DNA of 64,000 bases, from contig NZ_JACXYX010000001.1 in assembly GCF_014779655.1 (NCBI RefSeq), positions 372,001 to 436,000 of the forward strand, written 5' to 3'. The notes below the pieces were generated by a model, which saw nothing but the letters and a program-made list of their open reading frames with translations, was not told where the DNA came from and did no database searches. Below, in pieces: positions 44,989 through 53,697 of the stretch; position 1 is the stretch's first letter, and the number at the start of each line of letters is the position of its first letter. A program made the translations under genes and the position numbers. This stretch comes from Nocardioides ganghwensis (GTDB lineage: Bacteria; Actinomycetota; Actinomycetes; Propionibacteriales; Nocardioidaceae).

Positions 44989-45599
44989 GTGACGACCCGC
45001 TCGTCTGGTACGCCTCCTTCGGCACGAACCTCTCGAGGGCGAGGCTCGGGTGCTACATCAGCGGTGGCACCCCGGTCGGGGCGAGGCGCGCGTACGAGGG
45101 TTGCCGCGACCGGACCTCACCCCGCGAGCACCGGACACTCACCCTCCCCGGGCACCTGCGCTTCGCCGGTGAGTCGTCGGTGTGGGGAGGAGGGATGGCG
45201 TTCTACTCGCCGACCGGCCCGGGCACGGTGCACGCCCGCGCCTACTTGCTGCGCCTCGAGCAGCTCGTCGACCTGGTGGCCCAGGAAGCACGCCGCGCCG
45301 TGGGCACGGCGCTGGTGCTCGCCGACACCGGGCACACCCGGCACGGGCTGTCGACGGTCTACGACGTGCTGATGGACCTCGGCGAGCTCGACGGGCACCG
45401 GGTGCTCACGCTCAGCGCGTCGCGGCACCACCCCCTCGCGCCGCCGTCTGCGGCGTACCTCCGCACGATGGCCGACGGGCTCGCGGACGGGTTCGACCTC
45501 GACGTCGACGCCCGGGTCGCCTACCTCGCCTCGGCCGAGGGGATGCTGCCGACGTGGACGCCGGAGACGGTGCGCGAGCTGCTGGTGCCTGCCCGCTAG
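44985..45599 (+). CDS. Gamma-glutamylcyclotransferase-fold protein
   Basis: 204 residues from GTG overlapping the ligase stop (GTGA). The opening VWYASFGTNLSRARLGCYISGG is the YxxxGxN/S phosphate-binding-like loop of the GGCT fold, and GGGMAFYSPTGPGTVHARAYLL with RLEQLVDLVAQEA is the next conserved block; homologues are sometimes mislabelled as histone deacetylases. GGCT enzymes release 5-oxoproline from gamma-glutamyl amines. A catalytic Glu is not obvious at the usual spot. Being translated with a peptide ligase suggests the two act on the same amide. Confidence 0.68.
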   Translation: MSDDPLVWYASFGTNLSRARLGCYISGGTPVGARRAYEGCRDRTSPREHRTLTLPGHLRFAGESSVWGGGMAFYSPTGPGTVHARAYLLRLEQLVDLVAQEARRAVGTALVLADTGHTRHGLSTVYDVLMDLGELDGHRVLTLSASRHHPLAPPSAAYLRTMADGLADGFDLDVDARVAYLASAEGMLPTWTPETVRELLVPAR

Positions 45600-46738
45600 T
45601 CGAACCAGGCGCGGTCCATCGCCACGATCCAGCGTCGCCGCGGGTGCTCGGTGAGCGACCAGATGCGGTCCGTCGAGGGCCAGTAGGACAGGTCCTCGGG
45701 GCCCATCGGCAGGGCCCAGCGGCGCTGCCGCATCGACCCCGGCTGCCCGGCGTACACGCTGCCGGGCATCCACGGGCCGTGCGAGACCGTCACGTGGTGG
45801 CGACCGGCCGCGATCACCGCCCCCTGCATCTGCCGCACGCCGCCCTCGTCGACCGCGAGGGGCCGCGAGAACCCGTCCTCGCCGGCAGCGAGCTGCCACG
45901 TCGTCGGATCGAGCTCGTAGCGCGCCAGCCGGGTCGTCGCGTCCGGGTCGAGGGCGTACTCGCCGGCGACGAGCGCAGGCGGGTCGGAGCGCCGGTCGAG
46001 CGAGGCGAAGGAGTAGCGGAGCTTCTGGTGGCCCTCGTCGGCGTGGGCCCGGTAGGTGAACCGCACGGGCAGCACGTAGCGGTGCCCGTAGGAGTGCAGG
46101 CGGGTGCCGTCGATGCCGAACCGGTCGGGGTGGTCGTCGTCGCCGGCGACCCGCATGATGTCGTCGACCCGGGCGGAGACGAAGCCTCGGCTGGTCGCCG
46201 CGACGTGCAGGTAGGGCCCCGCCCAGACGACGCCGCCGGCGTGGATGCGCATCGGCCGCAGGGTGAGCACGCCGGACTCGTCGAGGACGGGGGAGACGAG
46301 CAGGACGTGGCGGTACCTCCCGGAGTCGAGGTCGACGAACGTGACCCGCGAGCCGCGCTTGATGCCGTCGCGCCCGGTCGAGTACCAGGTCGTCACCACG
46401 ACCCGTCGACCGTCGATGTCCCCGGCGTCGGAGGAGTCGGCGCTGGTCGAGATGCCCTGGGGGTACCACTGCTCGTCGCGCTCGTCGTGGTCGTCCCACC
46501 TGTACGCCTCGCGCACCGCACGGCCCAGCAGGCGCGGGGCGCGCGACCGGCGCAGGTCCCACTTGAGGTCGTCGAGCAGGCCCCCCAGGCCGGCCGGCTC
46601 GCCGAGGAGACCGGCGAGGGCCTCGATCTCGCGGACGTTCTCGTCGGTGCGCTCCAGGTGCACGCCCCGGACGTACGGCGACTCCGAGGCGGTCGGCACG
46701 CTGCCGGGCTGGGGGTCGGGCTCGCCGGGGGGACGCAT
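45596..46738 (-). CDS. Uncharacterised 380-residue protein, propeller-like
   Basis: No signal peptide or membrane segment. After an acidic, proline-rich leader and a helical stretch (NVREIEALAGLLGEPAG) it has repeating beta-strand blocks with Trp/Tyr and Asp (GRRVVVTTWYSTGRDGIKRG, GGVVWAGPYLHVAATSRG, HRYVLPVRFTYRAH, GAVIAAGRHHVTVSHG), which suggests a six- or seven-bladed beta-propeller. I do not recognise the family. It converges on the signalling operon, the two stop codons sharing one CTAG. Confidence 0.6.
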   Translation of the reverse strand: MRPPGEPDPQPGSVPTASESPYVRGVHLERTDENVREIEALAGLLGEPAGLGGLLDDLKWDLRRSRAPRLLGRAVREAYRWDDHDERDEQWYPQGISTSADSSDAGDIDGRRVVVTTWYSTGRDGIKRGSRVTFVDLDSGRYRHVLLVSPVLDESGVLTLRPMRIHAGGVVWAGPYLHVAATSRGFVSARVDDIMRVAGDDDHPDRFGIDGTRLHSYGHRYVLPVRFTYRAHADEGHQKLRYSFASLDRRSDPPALVAGEYALDPDATTRLARYELDPTTWQLAAGEDGFSRPLAVDEGGVRQMQGAVIAAGRHHVTVSHGPWMPGSVYAGQPGSMRQRRWALPMGPEDLSYWPSTDRIWSLTEHPRRRWIVAMDRAWFD

Positions 46739-46814
46739 GTCCCGACCCTAGCCAGCACCGGGCTCCTTGCCCGTCCCCCTCCGGGGTGGGGACGGTGCGC
46801 GCCACAATGGCCCC

Positions 46815-47120
46815 GTGAGGGCGATCTTCTTCGACGAGGACGACGCGCGGGCGGTCGTCGCGCGGCTGCACGCCGACGGCTTCGAGGCGCACGTCGAGCG
46901 GGAGCGGCTGTCCGGCGAGGACGACGACGAGGACCACCCGTGGGCGGTGCTGAGCGACGCCCCCGCCTTCATGCTCGAGGTGCTCGTCGACACCCACGAC
47001 GGCTGGCTCGACGAGGGTCCCGACGACAGTCCCGGTGGGGGTGAGGAACACGGCGACCCGCCGCCGCCGTTGCACCTCCCGACCGCACCCAGGCGCATCA
47101 AGCGCCCCGACCTAGGCTGA
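46815..47120 (+). CDS. Small hypothetical protein
   Basis: 101 residues from GTG (VRAIFFDEDDARAVVARLHADGFEAHVERERLSG). An acidic start with one predicted alpha-beta unit resembles DUF2007-like or ferredoxin-fold pieces; the C-terminal third is proline- and glycine-rich and probably disordered. It lies 5 bases before mshB and may be co-transcribed with it. The assignment as a gene rests on codon pattern and spacing. Confidence 0.55.
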   Translation: MRAIFFDEDDARAVVARLHADGFEAHVERERLSGEDDDEDHPWAVLSDAPAFMLEVLVDTHDGWLDEGPDDSPGGGEEHGDPPPPLHLPTAPRRIKRPDLG

Positions 47121-47125
47121 GGAAC

Positions 47126-48028
47126 ATGACCGACCGCCGCATGCTGCTCGTCCACGCCCACCCCGACGACGAGTGCATCAACAACGGCGCCACGATGGCG
47201 CGCTACGTCGACGACGGGGTCGGCGTCACCCTCGTCACCTGCACGGCCGGCGAGATGGGCGAGGTCCTCGTCCCCGACCTCTCCCACCTCGCCTACGAGG
47301 AGAAGGGCGGCCTCGGTGAGCGCCGTCGCCACGAGCTCGAGCAGGCGATGAAGGTCCTCGGCGTCACCGACCACCGCTTCCTCGGCGGCTTCGGCCGCTT
47401 CCACGACTCGGGCATGGCCTGGCACGAGGACGGCCACGCGGTCGCCGGCGAGTTCGTCCCCGACAACGCGTTCTGGCACGCCGACCTCACCGAGGCCGCC
47501 GACGAGCTCGTCCCGGTCATCCGCGAGGTGCGCCCGCAGGTGCTCGTCACCTACGACCAGTTCGGCGGCTACGGCCACCCCGACCACATCCAGGCCCACC
47601 GGGTCGCGATGTACGCCGCCCAGCTCGCCGCGGTCCCGTCCTACCGCCTCGACCTCGGCGAGCCCCACGACATCGCGAAGATCTACTGGACCGCGATGAG
47701 CGAGTCGCGGATGCGGGCGAGCCTGCGCGCCCTGCGCGAGGCCGGCGACACCGAGACCTTCGCCGGGATGGAGCCGGACGGCAAGCTGCCCCCCTTCGTG
47801 ACCCCCGACGAGCTCATCAGCGCACGCGTGGACGGCGCCGCGACGGTCCAGCGCAAGATGGACGCCCTCGCCAAGCACGAGACCCAGGTGAGGACCGACG
47901 GGCACTTCTTCGCCGGCGCCGAGAGCGGTCACTCCTGGTGGTCCGAGGAGTTCTACCGCCTCGTCAAGGGCACCCCCGGGCCGGCCGACGCCGACGGGTT
48001 CGAGGAGGACCTCTTCGCCGGGCTGTGA
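47126..48028 (+). CDS. mshB: GlcNAc-inositol deacetylase of mycothiol synthesis
   Basis: 300 residues, LmbE/PIG-L fold. Removes acetyl from N-acetylglucosaminyl-inositol, the second step to mycothiol. The zinc motif HAHPDDE gives His12 and Asp15 as ligands with Asp14 as likely base; the third ligand is His151 in GGYGHPDH. FGRFHDSGM and KIYWTAMSES agree with MshB. Mycothiol S-conjugate amidase (Mca) is the close relative; overall length and the DUF6113-type gene just downstream favour MshB. Confidence 0.87.
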   Translation: MTDRRMLLVHAHPDDECINNGATMARYVDDGVGVTLVTCTAGEMGEVLVPDLSHLAYEEKGGLGERRRHELEQAMKVLGVTDHRFLGGFGRFHDSGMAWHEDGHAVAGEFVPDNAFWHADLTEAADELVPVIREVRPQVLVTYDQFGGYGHPDHIQAHRVAMYAAQLAAVPSYRLDLGEPHDIAKIYWTAMSESRMRASLRALREAGDTETFAGMEPDGKLPPFVTPDELISARVDGAATVQRKMDALAKHETQVRTDGHFFAGAESGHSWWSEEFYRLVKGTPGPADADGFEEDLFAGL

Positions 48029-48399
48029 GGCTGCTGCTCACCCTCCTCGGCGGTGCCGTCGCGGCCGCTGTCGGCGTCCTGTCCGGCGCGGCCGGCACCG
48101 TGCTCCACCTCCGGTGGTGGGGCCTGCTCCTGGCCCTCGCCACGGCGGTCGCGGTGCTCGCCTGGCTGCCCGCCGGCGGCGTACGGGTGGCCTTCGCGCT
48201 GGGCTGGTGCGCACCGGTCCTGCGGGGCGTGCTGGAGGGTCCGGGGGGCGGGTTCCTGGTCGGGGCCGACGCCGCCGGCTGGTCGTTCCTGGCGGGCTCG
48301 GCGGTGCTGCTCGTGGCGGCGGTGGCGACCGCGCGCAGCCCCCGTGCGGCGTACGGGGGGCGCGCCGACGATCCGGGACTTCGGGGGTCGGGCACCTAA
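48025..48399 (+). CDS. Small membrane protein after mshB (DUF6113-like)
   Basis: 124 residues from GTG overlapping the mshB stop (GTGA). Four hydrophobic segments at about 2-22, 28-48, 52-68 and 82-105. An analogous small four-segment protein follows mshB in streptomycetes, where it is labelled DUF6113; the match here is by position and topology. Function unknown. Confidence 0.65.
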   Translation: MRLLLTLLGGAVAAAVGVLSGAAGTVLHLRWWGLLLALATAVAVLAWLPAGGVRVAFALGWCAPVLRGVLEGPGGGFLVGADAAGWSFLAGSAVLLVAAVATARSPRAAYGGRADDPGLRGSGT

Positions 48400-48408
48400 A
48401 CTCGTCGC

Positions 48409-50160
48409 GTGCCGAAGAACCAGACCAGTGCCGCGCAGCCCCGCGAGAAGGCGGGCGCCAAGGTCGTGCTGTGGCTGCTCCTCGGGCTCGTGGTGCTGTT
48501 CGGCGGGCTCTACGTCGCCGCGCACTACGTCGCCGGTGACAAGGTCCCGCGCAACACGACGGTGTCCGGCGTCCGCATCGGCGGCCACCCGCAGGGCGAG
48601 GCCGCGGAGCGCCTGCGCGCCGGGCTCGCCGACCGCGTCGCCCGCGACATCGCGACGACCGTCGACGGCCAGCAGGTGGCGATCGACCCCGCCCAGGCGG
48701 GCCTCTCAGTCGACTACGAGGCCTCGGTCGCCGAGGCCGGCGGCGAGCGGAGCTGGGACCCGGTCCGGCTGTGGAACTACTTCACCGGCGGTGACGCCTT
48801 CGAGGCCGAGGTGGAGGTCGACGAGACCGCCTACAACGCCTTCCTCGCCGGCCTCGACGAGCAGTACGGCGCCGTGGCGCGCGACGGCGCGATCCGGTTC
48901 GCGGGCGACCAGATCGAGACGACCCGGCCCCGCGCGGGCCGGGCGCTGGACCCCAGCGACACCCTAGACGCGCTCGAGGAGGTGTTCCTCGAGGAGAGCC
49001 CCGACGCGGTCGCGCTGGAGATGGCCGAGGTCGAGCCCGCGATCGACGCCTCCGACGTGCAGGAGGCGCTCGACGGCTTCGCCTCCCCGGCGGTCGCCGC
49101 GCCGGTGACCCTCGCCTTCGAGGGGTCGCAGGTCAAGCTTCCCCCGGCCGACTACACCTCCGCCCTCACCCTCGAGCCGGTCGACGGCGAGCTGGTCCCC
49201 AAGCTCGACGCCGCGAGGCTGACCGAGGTCGTCGGCGGCAAGGTCACGCAGGGTGCGCCCGTCGATGCGAGCGTTGCCCTCGTCGACGGCACCCCGCAGG
49301 TCGTGCCCGCCAAGCCGGGGGTGACCTTCGACGCGGCCGAGCTCGAGGCGGGCTTCCTCGGCGTGGCCGCCGCCCCGCAGGGAGAACGTACGCTCACGCT
49401 GTCCGCCCAGGTCGCCAAGCCGGAGTTCACCACCAAGGACGCCCGGGCGCTCCGGGTCCGCGAGCGTGTCTCGACCTTCACGACCTACTTCCCCTACGCC
49501 GAGTACCGCAACGTCAACATCGGCCGTGCCGCGGAGATCGTCGACGGCACGCTGCTCAAGCCCGGCGAGACCTTCTCCCTCAACGACACGGTGGGTGAGC
49601 GCACCGAGGCCAACGGCTTCACCAAGGGCTACGTCATCAACGACGGCATCCTCGTGCAGGACCTCGGCGGTGGCGTCTCCCAGATGGCCACCACCCTGTT
49701 CAACGCGATGTTCTTCGCCGGCCTCGAGGACGTCGAGCACAAGCCGCACTCGTTCTACATCGACCGCTACCCGGTCGGCCGCGAGGCCACCGTGGCCTGG
49801 GGCGCCGTCGACCTCCGGTTCCGGAACGACACCCCCTACGGCGTGCTCATCGACACCTCGTTCAGGAGCTCCACGCCGTCGTCGTCGGGGGCGGTGACCG
49901 TGACGATGTACTCCACGAAGTACTGGGACATCACGACCACCACGGGCGAGCGCTACAACATCACCCAGCCCAAGACCCGGCGCATCGACGACCTCACCTG
50001 CCACCCCAACGAGGGCTACGGCGGCTTCGACATCGACGTCGTGCGCTACTTCAGGCCCGTCGGCGAGAACACCGAGACCCGCGAGGACGAGGTCTTCAGC
50101 ACCACCTACATCCCCAGCGACACGGTCGTCTGCACCAACCCCGACGCCGTCGACGAGTGA
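48409..50160 (+). CDS. VanW-family protein with peptidoglycan-binding-like repeats
   Basis: 583 residues from GTG. One N-terminal membrane anchor (about 21-43), then two PG_binding_4-type domains (GHPQGEAAERLRAGLADRVA ... and ASDVQEALDGFASPAVAAPV) and the VanW domain with STFTTYFPYAEYRNVNIGRA, LKPGETFSLNDTVGERT and DGILVQDLGGGVSQMATTLFN. The layout is that of the vancomycin-resistance-related VanW proteins common in actinobacteria; many are linked to cell wall biology without proven activity. Outside-facing, single-pass. Confidence 0.9.
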   Translation: MPKNQTSAAQPREKAGAKVVLWLLLGLVVLFGGLYVAAHYVAGDKVPRNTTVSGVRIGGHPQGEAAERLRAGLADRVARDIATTVDGQQVAIDPAQAGLSVDYEASVAEAGGERSWDPVRLWNYFTGGDAFEAEVEVDETAYNAFLAGLDEQYGAVARDGAIRFAGDQIETTRPRAGRALDPSDTLDALEEVFLEESPDAVALEMAEVEPAIDASDVQEALDGFASPAVAAPVTLAFEGSQVKLPPADYTSALTLEPVDGELVPKLDAARLTEVVGGKVTQGAPVDASVALVDGTPQVVPAKPGVTFDAAELEAGFLGVAAAPQGERTLTLSAQVAKPEFTTKDARALRVRERVSTFTTYFPYAEYRNVNIGRAAEIVDGTLLKPGETFSLNDTVGERTEANGFTKGYVINDGILVQDLGGGVSQMATTLFNAMFFAGLEDVEHKPHSFYIDRYPVGREATVAWGAVDLRFRNDTPYGVLIDTSFRSSTPSSSGAVTVTMYSTKYWDITTTTGERYNITQPKTRRIDDLTCHPNEGYGGFDIDVVRYFRPVGENTETREDEVFSTTYIPSDTVVCTNPDAVDE

Positions 50161-50190
50161 TCGCCCGCAACGGCGTCTAGGGTCGCGCCC

Positions 50191-51162
50191 ATGCTGGTGC
50201 ACCTGCGGCTCACCGTGCCGACCCACCTCGCCGACGACGTCGTCGACCTGTTGCGCCACGACGACCGCTCCGCCAACCTCACCCGACACGTCGGGGCCTC
50301 GCTGTCGCCGGTCGGTGACCTCGTCGAGTGCGACGTGGCCCGCGAGCTTGCCGGCGAGGTCATCGCCCGGCTCAGGGACCTCGGCCTCCACGACTCCGGC
50401 GGCATCGTCGTCACGACGCCGACCAGCACACCGTTCACGGCCGCCCGCAGGCTGGAGCGGGCAGCGCCCGGCGACCCCGACGACGCGGTCATCTGGGACA
50501 CGGTGATCGAGCAGTGCTACGCAGCCAGCCGTACGACCGTCTCCTACTACCTGTTCTTCGTGCTGGCCAGCCTGCTCGCTGCGATCGCGGTCATCACCGA
50601 CTCGGCGGTGCTGGTGATCGGCGCGATGGTGGTCGGTCCCGAGTTCGGCACCGTCGCCGCCATCGCCACCGGCCTCGTCTTCGGCCGACCGGACCTGACC
50701 GGCAGGGCGCTGCGGCTGCTGGTCTCGGGCATCGCGGTGGCGGTCGCGGTGGTCGCGCTGCTCAGCCTCGTCGGCGACCTCACCGGGCTGATCACCTCCG
50801 ACATGGTCACGCGGCCACGCCCGCAGACCGGCTTCATCTGGCACCCGGACCAGTGGTCGTTCATCGTCGCCCTCATCGCCGGAGCAGCCGGCGTCCTGGC
50901 GCTCACGACCGCCCGCGCCAACGCGATGGTCGGCGTGTTCATCTCGGTGACGACGATCCCGGCCGTCGGCAACCTCGCGCTCGCGCTCGGCGTGTGGGCG
51001 CCCTCGGAGATCCGCGGGTCGGCAGCCCAGCTGGCCGTCAACCTCGCCGGCATGGTGCTGGCCGGTGCCGTGGTGCTGGTCCTGCAACGCCTGCTCTGGG
51101 TGCGTGCGCTCGCCGCCGCCCAGCGACTCCTCAGCTCGCGGGGTCAGCGCGCCACGAGGTAG
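50191..51162 (+). CDS. DUF389 membrane protein
   Basis: 323 residues. An N-terminal soluble alpha-beta domain (1-85, VHLRLTVPTHLADDVVDLL) is followed by six or so membrane segments beginning TVSYYLFFVLASLLAAIAVI, with the DUF389 signature LVIGAMVVGPEFGTVAAIATGL and, later, FISVTTIPAVGNLALA. DUF389 proteins are membrane proteins of unknown transport role, also found fused to TrkA-like parts. Its last 19 bases overlap the convergent acetyltransferase gene. Confidence 0.87.
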   Translation: MLVHLRLTVPTHLADDVVDLLRHDDRSANLTRHVGASLSPVGDLVECDVARELAGEVIARLRDLGLHDSGGIVVTTPTSTPFTAARRLERAAPGDPDDAVIWDTVIEQCYAASRTTVSYYLFFVLASLLAAIAVITDSAVLVIGAMVVGPEFGTVAAIATGLVFGRPDLTGRALRLLVSGIAVAVAVVALLSLVGDLTGLITSDMVTRPRPQTGFIWHPDQWSFIVALIAGAAGVLALTTARANAMVGVFISVTTIPAVGNLALALGVWAPSEIRGSAAQLAVNLAGMVLAGAVVLVLQRLLWVRALAAAQRLLSSRGQRATR

Positions 51163-52058
51163 CGGTTGGTGTGGTGGGTGACGAAGCCGTGCCGCTCGTA
51201 GAGCGCGATCGCGCCCGGGTTCGCAGTCTCGACGTGCAGCAGCGCCGTGGTCGCCCCGAGCGAGGCGCCCCAGTCGAGGACCTCGGCGAGGACGGCCGTG
51301 GCGAGGCCCCGGCGCCGGTGGGCCGGGTCGACGGCGAGGGACTCGACGAGGAGCCAGTCGCCGGACAGGACGCCGCGCCCGCTCGCCACGCCGGAGCCGA
51401 GCGAGACCGTGACGGACCCCGGCGCCTCCTCGAGCTCGGCCGGCACGTCGGGGGCCAGTGACCGGACCGAGCGCAGGGCACGTGCCACCGATGCCAGCTG
51501 GGCGTGCGCGTCGCCGTCGCCCATCGGTTCGAAGCCCAGCGGGGCGAGGGTCCGCTCCACCAGCGAGTCGCGCTGGACCTGCACCGTCGGGGTCTGGTCG
51601 AGCGCGTCGTAGAAGCGTCGCACGCCCCAGGCGGCGTCCGCCCACCCGATGCCGGGCTCGTGCATGGCGAGCGCCGAGTTGCCGCGGCGGCGCAGGCGGC
51701 CGCCGTGCGGGGGAGAGGCACGCAGCAACCACTCCCCGAGGGGCTCGGTCGTGATCGACGACCACAGTGCCGAGACGTGCCGCTCCACCTCCTGCGCCGA
51801 TACGCGTGCCCGTACGGACGCCCGCGGCGGCACCGGCTTGCCGGTGACCACCTCGGCCAGGGGGATCGTCACCGGACCGTGCCCCTCGCGGTCGACGGTG
51901 AGCGAGTCCGCGCCCCACGCCGTGCAGGTGCCCAGCACGTCGGTCGCACGACCATCGGGCAGCAGGTGGCGTACGACGACGCGCTGCCCGACCACGTGCG
52001 GTCCGAGCGCGTGGCGGCCGGTCGTCTCGCCGGGGTGGGGTTCTGACGTGTCGGGCAC
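51144..52058 (-). CDS. GNAT-family N-acetyltransferase with N-terminal SH3-like domain
   Basis: 304 residues from GTG (VPDTSEPHPGETTG). Residues about 20-80 look like a small beta-barrel (GQRVVVRHLLPDGRATDVLGTCTAW split over strands); the C-terminal GNAT domain has LAVDPAHRRRGLATAVLAEVL (the acetyl-CoA loop) and NPGAIALYERHGF. This two-domain form is common beside fdxA-dapC in related actinobacteria. An ATG 12 codons earlier is possible but would use up the promoter shared with fdxA. Substrate unknown. Confidence 0.82.
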   Translation of the reverse strand: MPDTSEPHPGETTGRHALGPHVVGQRVVVRHLLPDGRATDVLGTCTAWGADSLTVDREGHGPVTIPLAEVVTGKPVPPRASVRARVSAQEVERHVSALWSSITTEPLGEWLLRASPPHGGRLRRRGNSALAMHEPGIGWADAAWGVRRFYDALDQTPTVQVQRDSLVERTLAPLGFEPMGDGDAHAQLASVARALRSVRSLAPDVPAELEEAPGSVTVSLGSGVASGRGVLSGDWLLVESLAVDPAHRRRGLATAVLAEVLDWGASLGATTALLHVETANPGAIALYERHGFVTHHTNRYLVAR

Positions 52059-52123
52059 CCGCCGGATACTAGAGTGAACCGACACGTTCCCCATCCGTGC
52101 CCACCCGCCTTCAGGAGGACCTG

Positions 52124-52450
52124 GTGACCTACGTCATCGCCCAGCCGTGCGTCGACCTCAAGGACCGCGCGTGCGTCGACGAGTGCCCCGTCGACTGCAT
52201 CTACGAGGGCAAGCGGATGCTCTACATCCACCCCGACGAGTGCGTCGACTGCGGCGCCTGCGAGCCCGTCTGCCCGGTCGAGGCGATCTTCTACGAGGAC
52301 GACACCCCGGAGGAGTGGAAGGGCTACTACGACGCCAACGTCCACTTCTTCGACGACCTCGGCTCGCCCGGTGGTGCCGCCAAGATGGGCGTCATCGACA
52401 AGGACCACGAGCTCGTCGCCGCGCTGCCCCCGCAGGAGCACGACGAGTGA
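52124..52450 (+). CDS. fdxA: Seven-iron ferredoxin
   Basis: 108 residues from GTG with AGGAGG seven bases upstream. Cysteines lie at 9, 17, 21, 25, 40, 43, 46 and 50. By analogy with seven-iron ferredoxins, 9, 17 and 50 would bind the 3Fe-4S cluster and 21, 40, 43 and 46 the 4Fe-4S cluster, leaving 25 free. The long tail after residue 60 is typical of FdxA. Electron carrier; could serve the P450. A GATACT -10-like hexamer lies near 52064. Confidence 0.93.
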   Translation: MTYVIAQPCVDLKDRACVDECPVDCIYEGKRMLYIHPDECVDCGACEPVCPVEAIFYEDDTPEEWKGYYDANVHFFDDLGSPGGAAKMGVIDKDHELVAALPPQEHDE

Positions 52451-53553
52451 AGGCCGGGCCGGTCTCCGGCCGGCTCCCCGAGTTCCCCTGGGACAAGCTC
52501 ACGACGTACGCCGCGACGGCGCGCGCGCACCCCGACGGGGTCTGCGACCTGTCGGTGGGCACGCCCGTCGACCCCACGCCCGCCGTCGTCCAGGACGCGC
52601 TGCGGGCGGCGGCGGACTCGCCGGGCTACCCGACCACGATCGGGCTGGAGGCCACCCGCCAGGCGGCCATCGACTGGCTGGCCCGCCGCCACGGCGTGAC
52701 CGGCCTCGGGCTCGACGGCGTGCTGCCGGTGACCGGCTCCAAGGAGCTCATCGGCTCCATGGCGCTGCACCTGGGCATCGGGCCGGGTGACCTGGTCGGC
52801 TACCCCGCCCTCGCCTACCCGACGTACGAGGTCGGCGCCGCCCTCGCGGGCGCCGACAGCCTCGCCACCGACTCGCTCACCGCGTTCGGGCCGCGCACCC
52901 CGCGGCTGCTGTGGCTCAACAGCCCGGCCAACCCGAGCGGACGGGTGCTGCCGATGGAGCACCTCCGCAAGGTCGTCGACTGGTGCCGCGAGCGCGGCAC
53001 GATCCTCGTCTCCGACGAGTGCTACATCGAGTGCGCGTGGGAGGGCGACGCGCCGCTGTCGATCCTCGACCCGCGCGTCAACGGCGGCTCGCTCGACGGC
53101 ATCCTCGCGGTCCACTCGCTGTCCAAGCGCTCCAACCTCGCGGGCTACCGCTGCGCCTTCCTGGCCGGCGACCCCGCCCTCGTCGGCGAGCTGCTCGCCG
53201 TCCGCAAGAACCTCGGCCTCCAGATGCCCGGACCGCAGCAGCGGGCGATGATCGCCGCCCTCGACGACGACGCCCACGTCGAGGAGCAGCACGCCCGGTA
53301 CGCCGCCCGCCGTACGTCGCTGCGGGCCGCGCTCGAGACCGCGGGCTTCCGCATCGACCACTCCGAGGCCTCGCTCTACCTCTGGGCGACCCGGGGCGAG
53401 GACTGCTGGCAGACCGTCGCGGCCCTCGCCGAGCAGGGCATCCTCGTCGCTCCCGGCGAGTTCTACGGCCCGTCGGGCCGCCAGCACGTGCGCGTCGCCT
53501 TCACCGCCACCGACGAGCGGGTCGCCGCCGCGGTCGCGCGCCTCGCCGGCTGA
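52447..53553 (+). CDS. dapC: N-succinyl-diaminopimelate aminotransferase
   Basis: 368 residues from GTG overlapping the fdxA stop (GTGA). PLP-dependent class I/II fold: DLSVGTPVDPTP, LNSPANPSGRVLP (Asn contacting PLP), LVSDECYIECAW (Asp of the ring nitrogen) and SLSKRSNLAGYRCAF (Schiff-base Lys). It matches actinobacterial DapC, which aminates N-succinyl-2-amino-6-ketopimelate in lysine and peptidoglycan precursor synthesis. The fdxA-dapC pair is conserved in this group, and dapD and dapE also lie in this window. Confidence 0.92.
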   Translation: MKAGPVSGRLPEFPWDKLTTYAATARAHPDGVCDLSVGTPVDPTPAVVQDALRAAADSPGYPTTIGLEATRQAAIDWLARRHGVTGLGLDGVLPVTGSKELIGSMALHLGIGPGDLVGYPALAYPTYEVGAALAGADSLATDSLTAFGPRTPRLLWLNSPANPSGRVLPMEHLRKVVDWCRERGTILVSDECYIECAWEGDAPLSILDPRVNGGSLDGILAVHSLSKRSNLAGYRCAFLAGDPALVGELLAVRKNLGLQMPGPQQRAMIAALDDDAHVEEQHARYAARRTSLRAALETAGFRIDHSEASLYLWATRGEDCWQTVAALAEQGILVAPGEFYGPSGRQHVRVAFTATDERVAAAVARLAG

Positions 53554-53555
53554 GA

Positions 53556-53637
53556 CCGGACCTGTTGGGGCAGTCCGACACTTCGTGGGGGTTGCAAAGG
53601 CCCCCAGGTGACGGACTCCCCGCTCGAGCGGGGACTC
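53556..53637. repeat. Copy B of the 82-bp dispersed hairpin repeat
   Basis: The reverse complement aligns without gaps to 847-928, about 83 percent identical. It starts 3 bases after the dapC stop. It contains the perfect palindrome CCCCGCTCGAGCGGGG and the outer pairs GTCCG/CGGAC; the inner stem is weaker than in copy A. It lies between convergent dapC and the wall-hydrolase-like gene, so a two-way terminator role is possible. The remaining bases to 53697 show no further feature. Confidence 0.78.
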
Positions 53638-53697
53638 GACGGGCGCGGGGGACGCGTGGGACGAGCACCCGCCAGACACAGGCGAGGCGAGCGGGAC

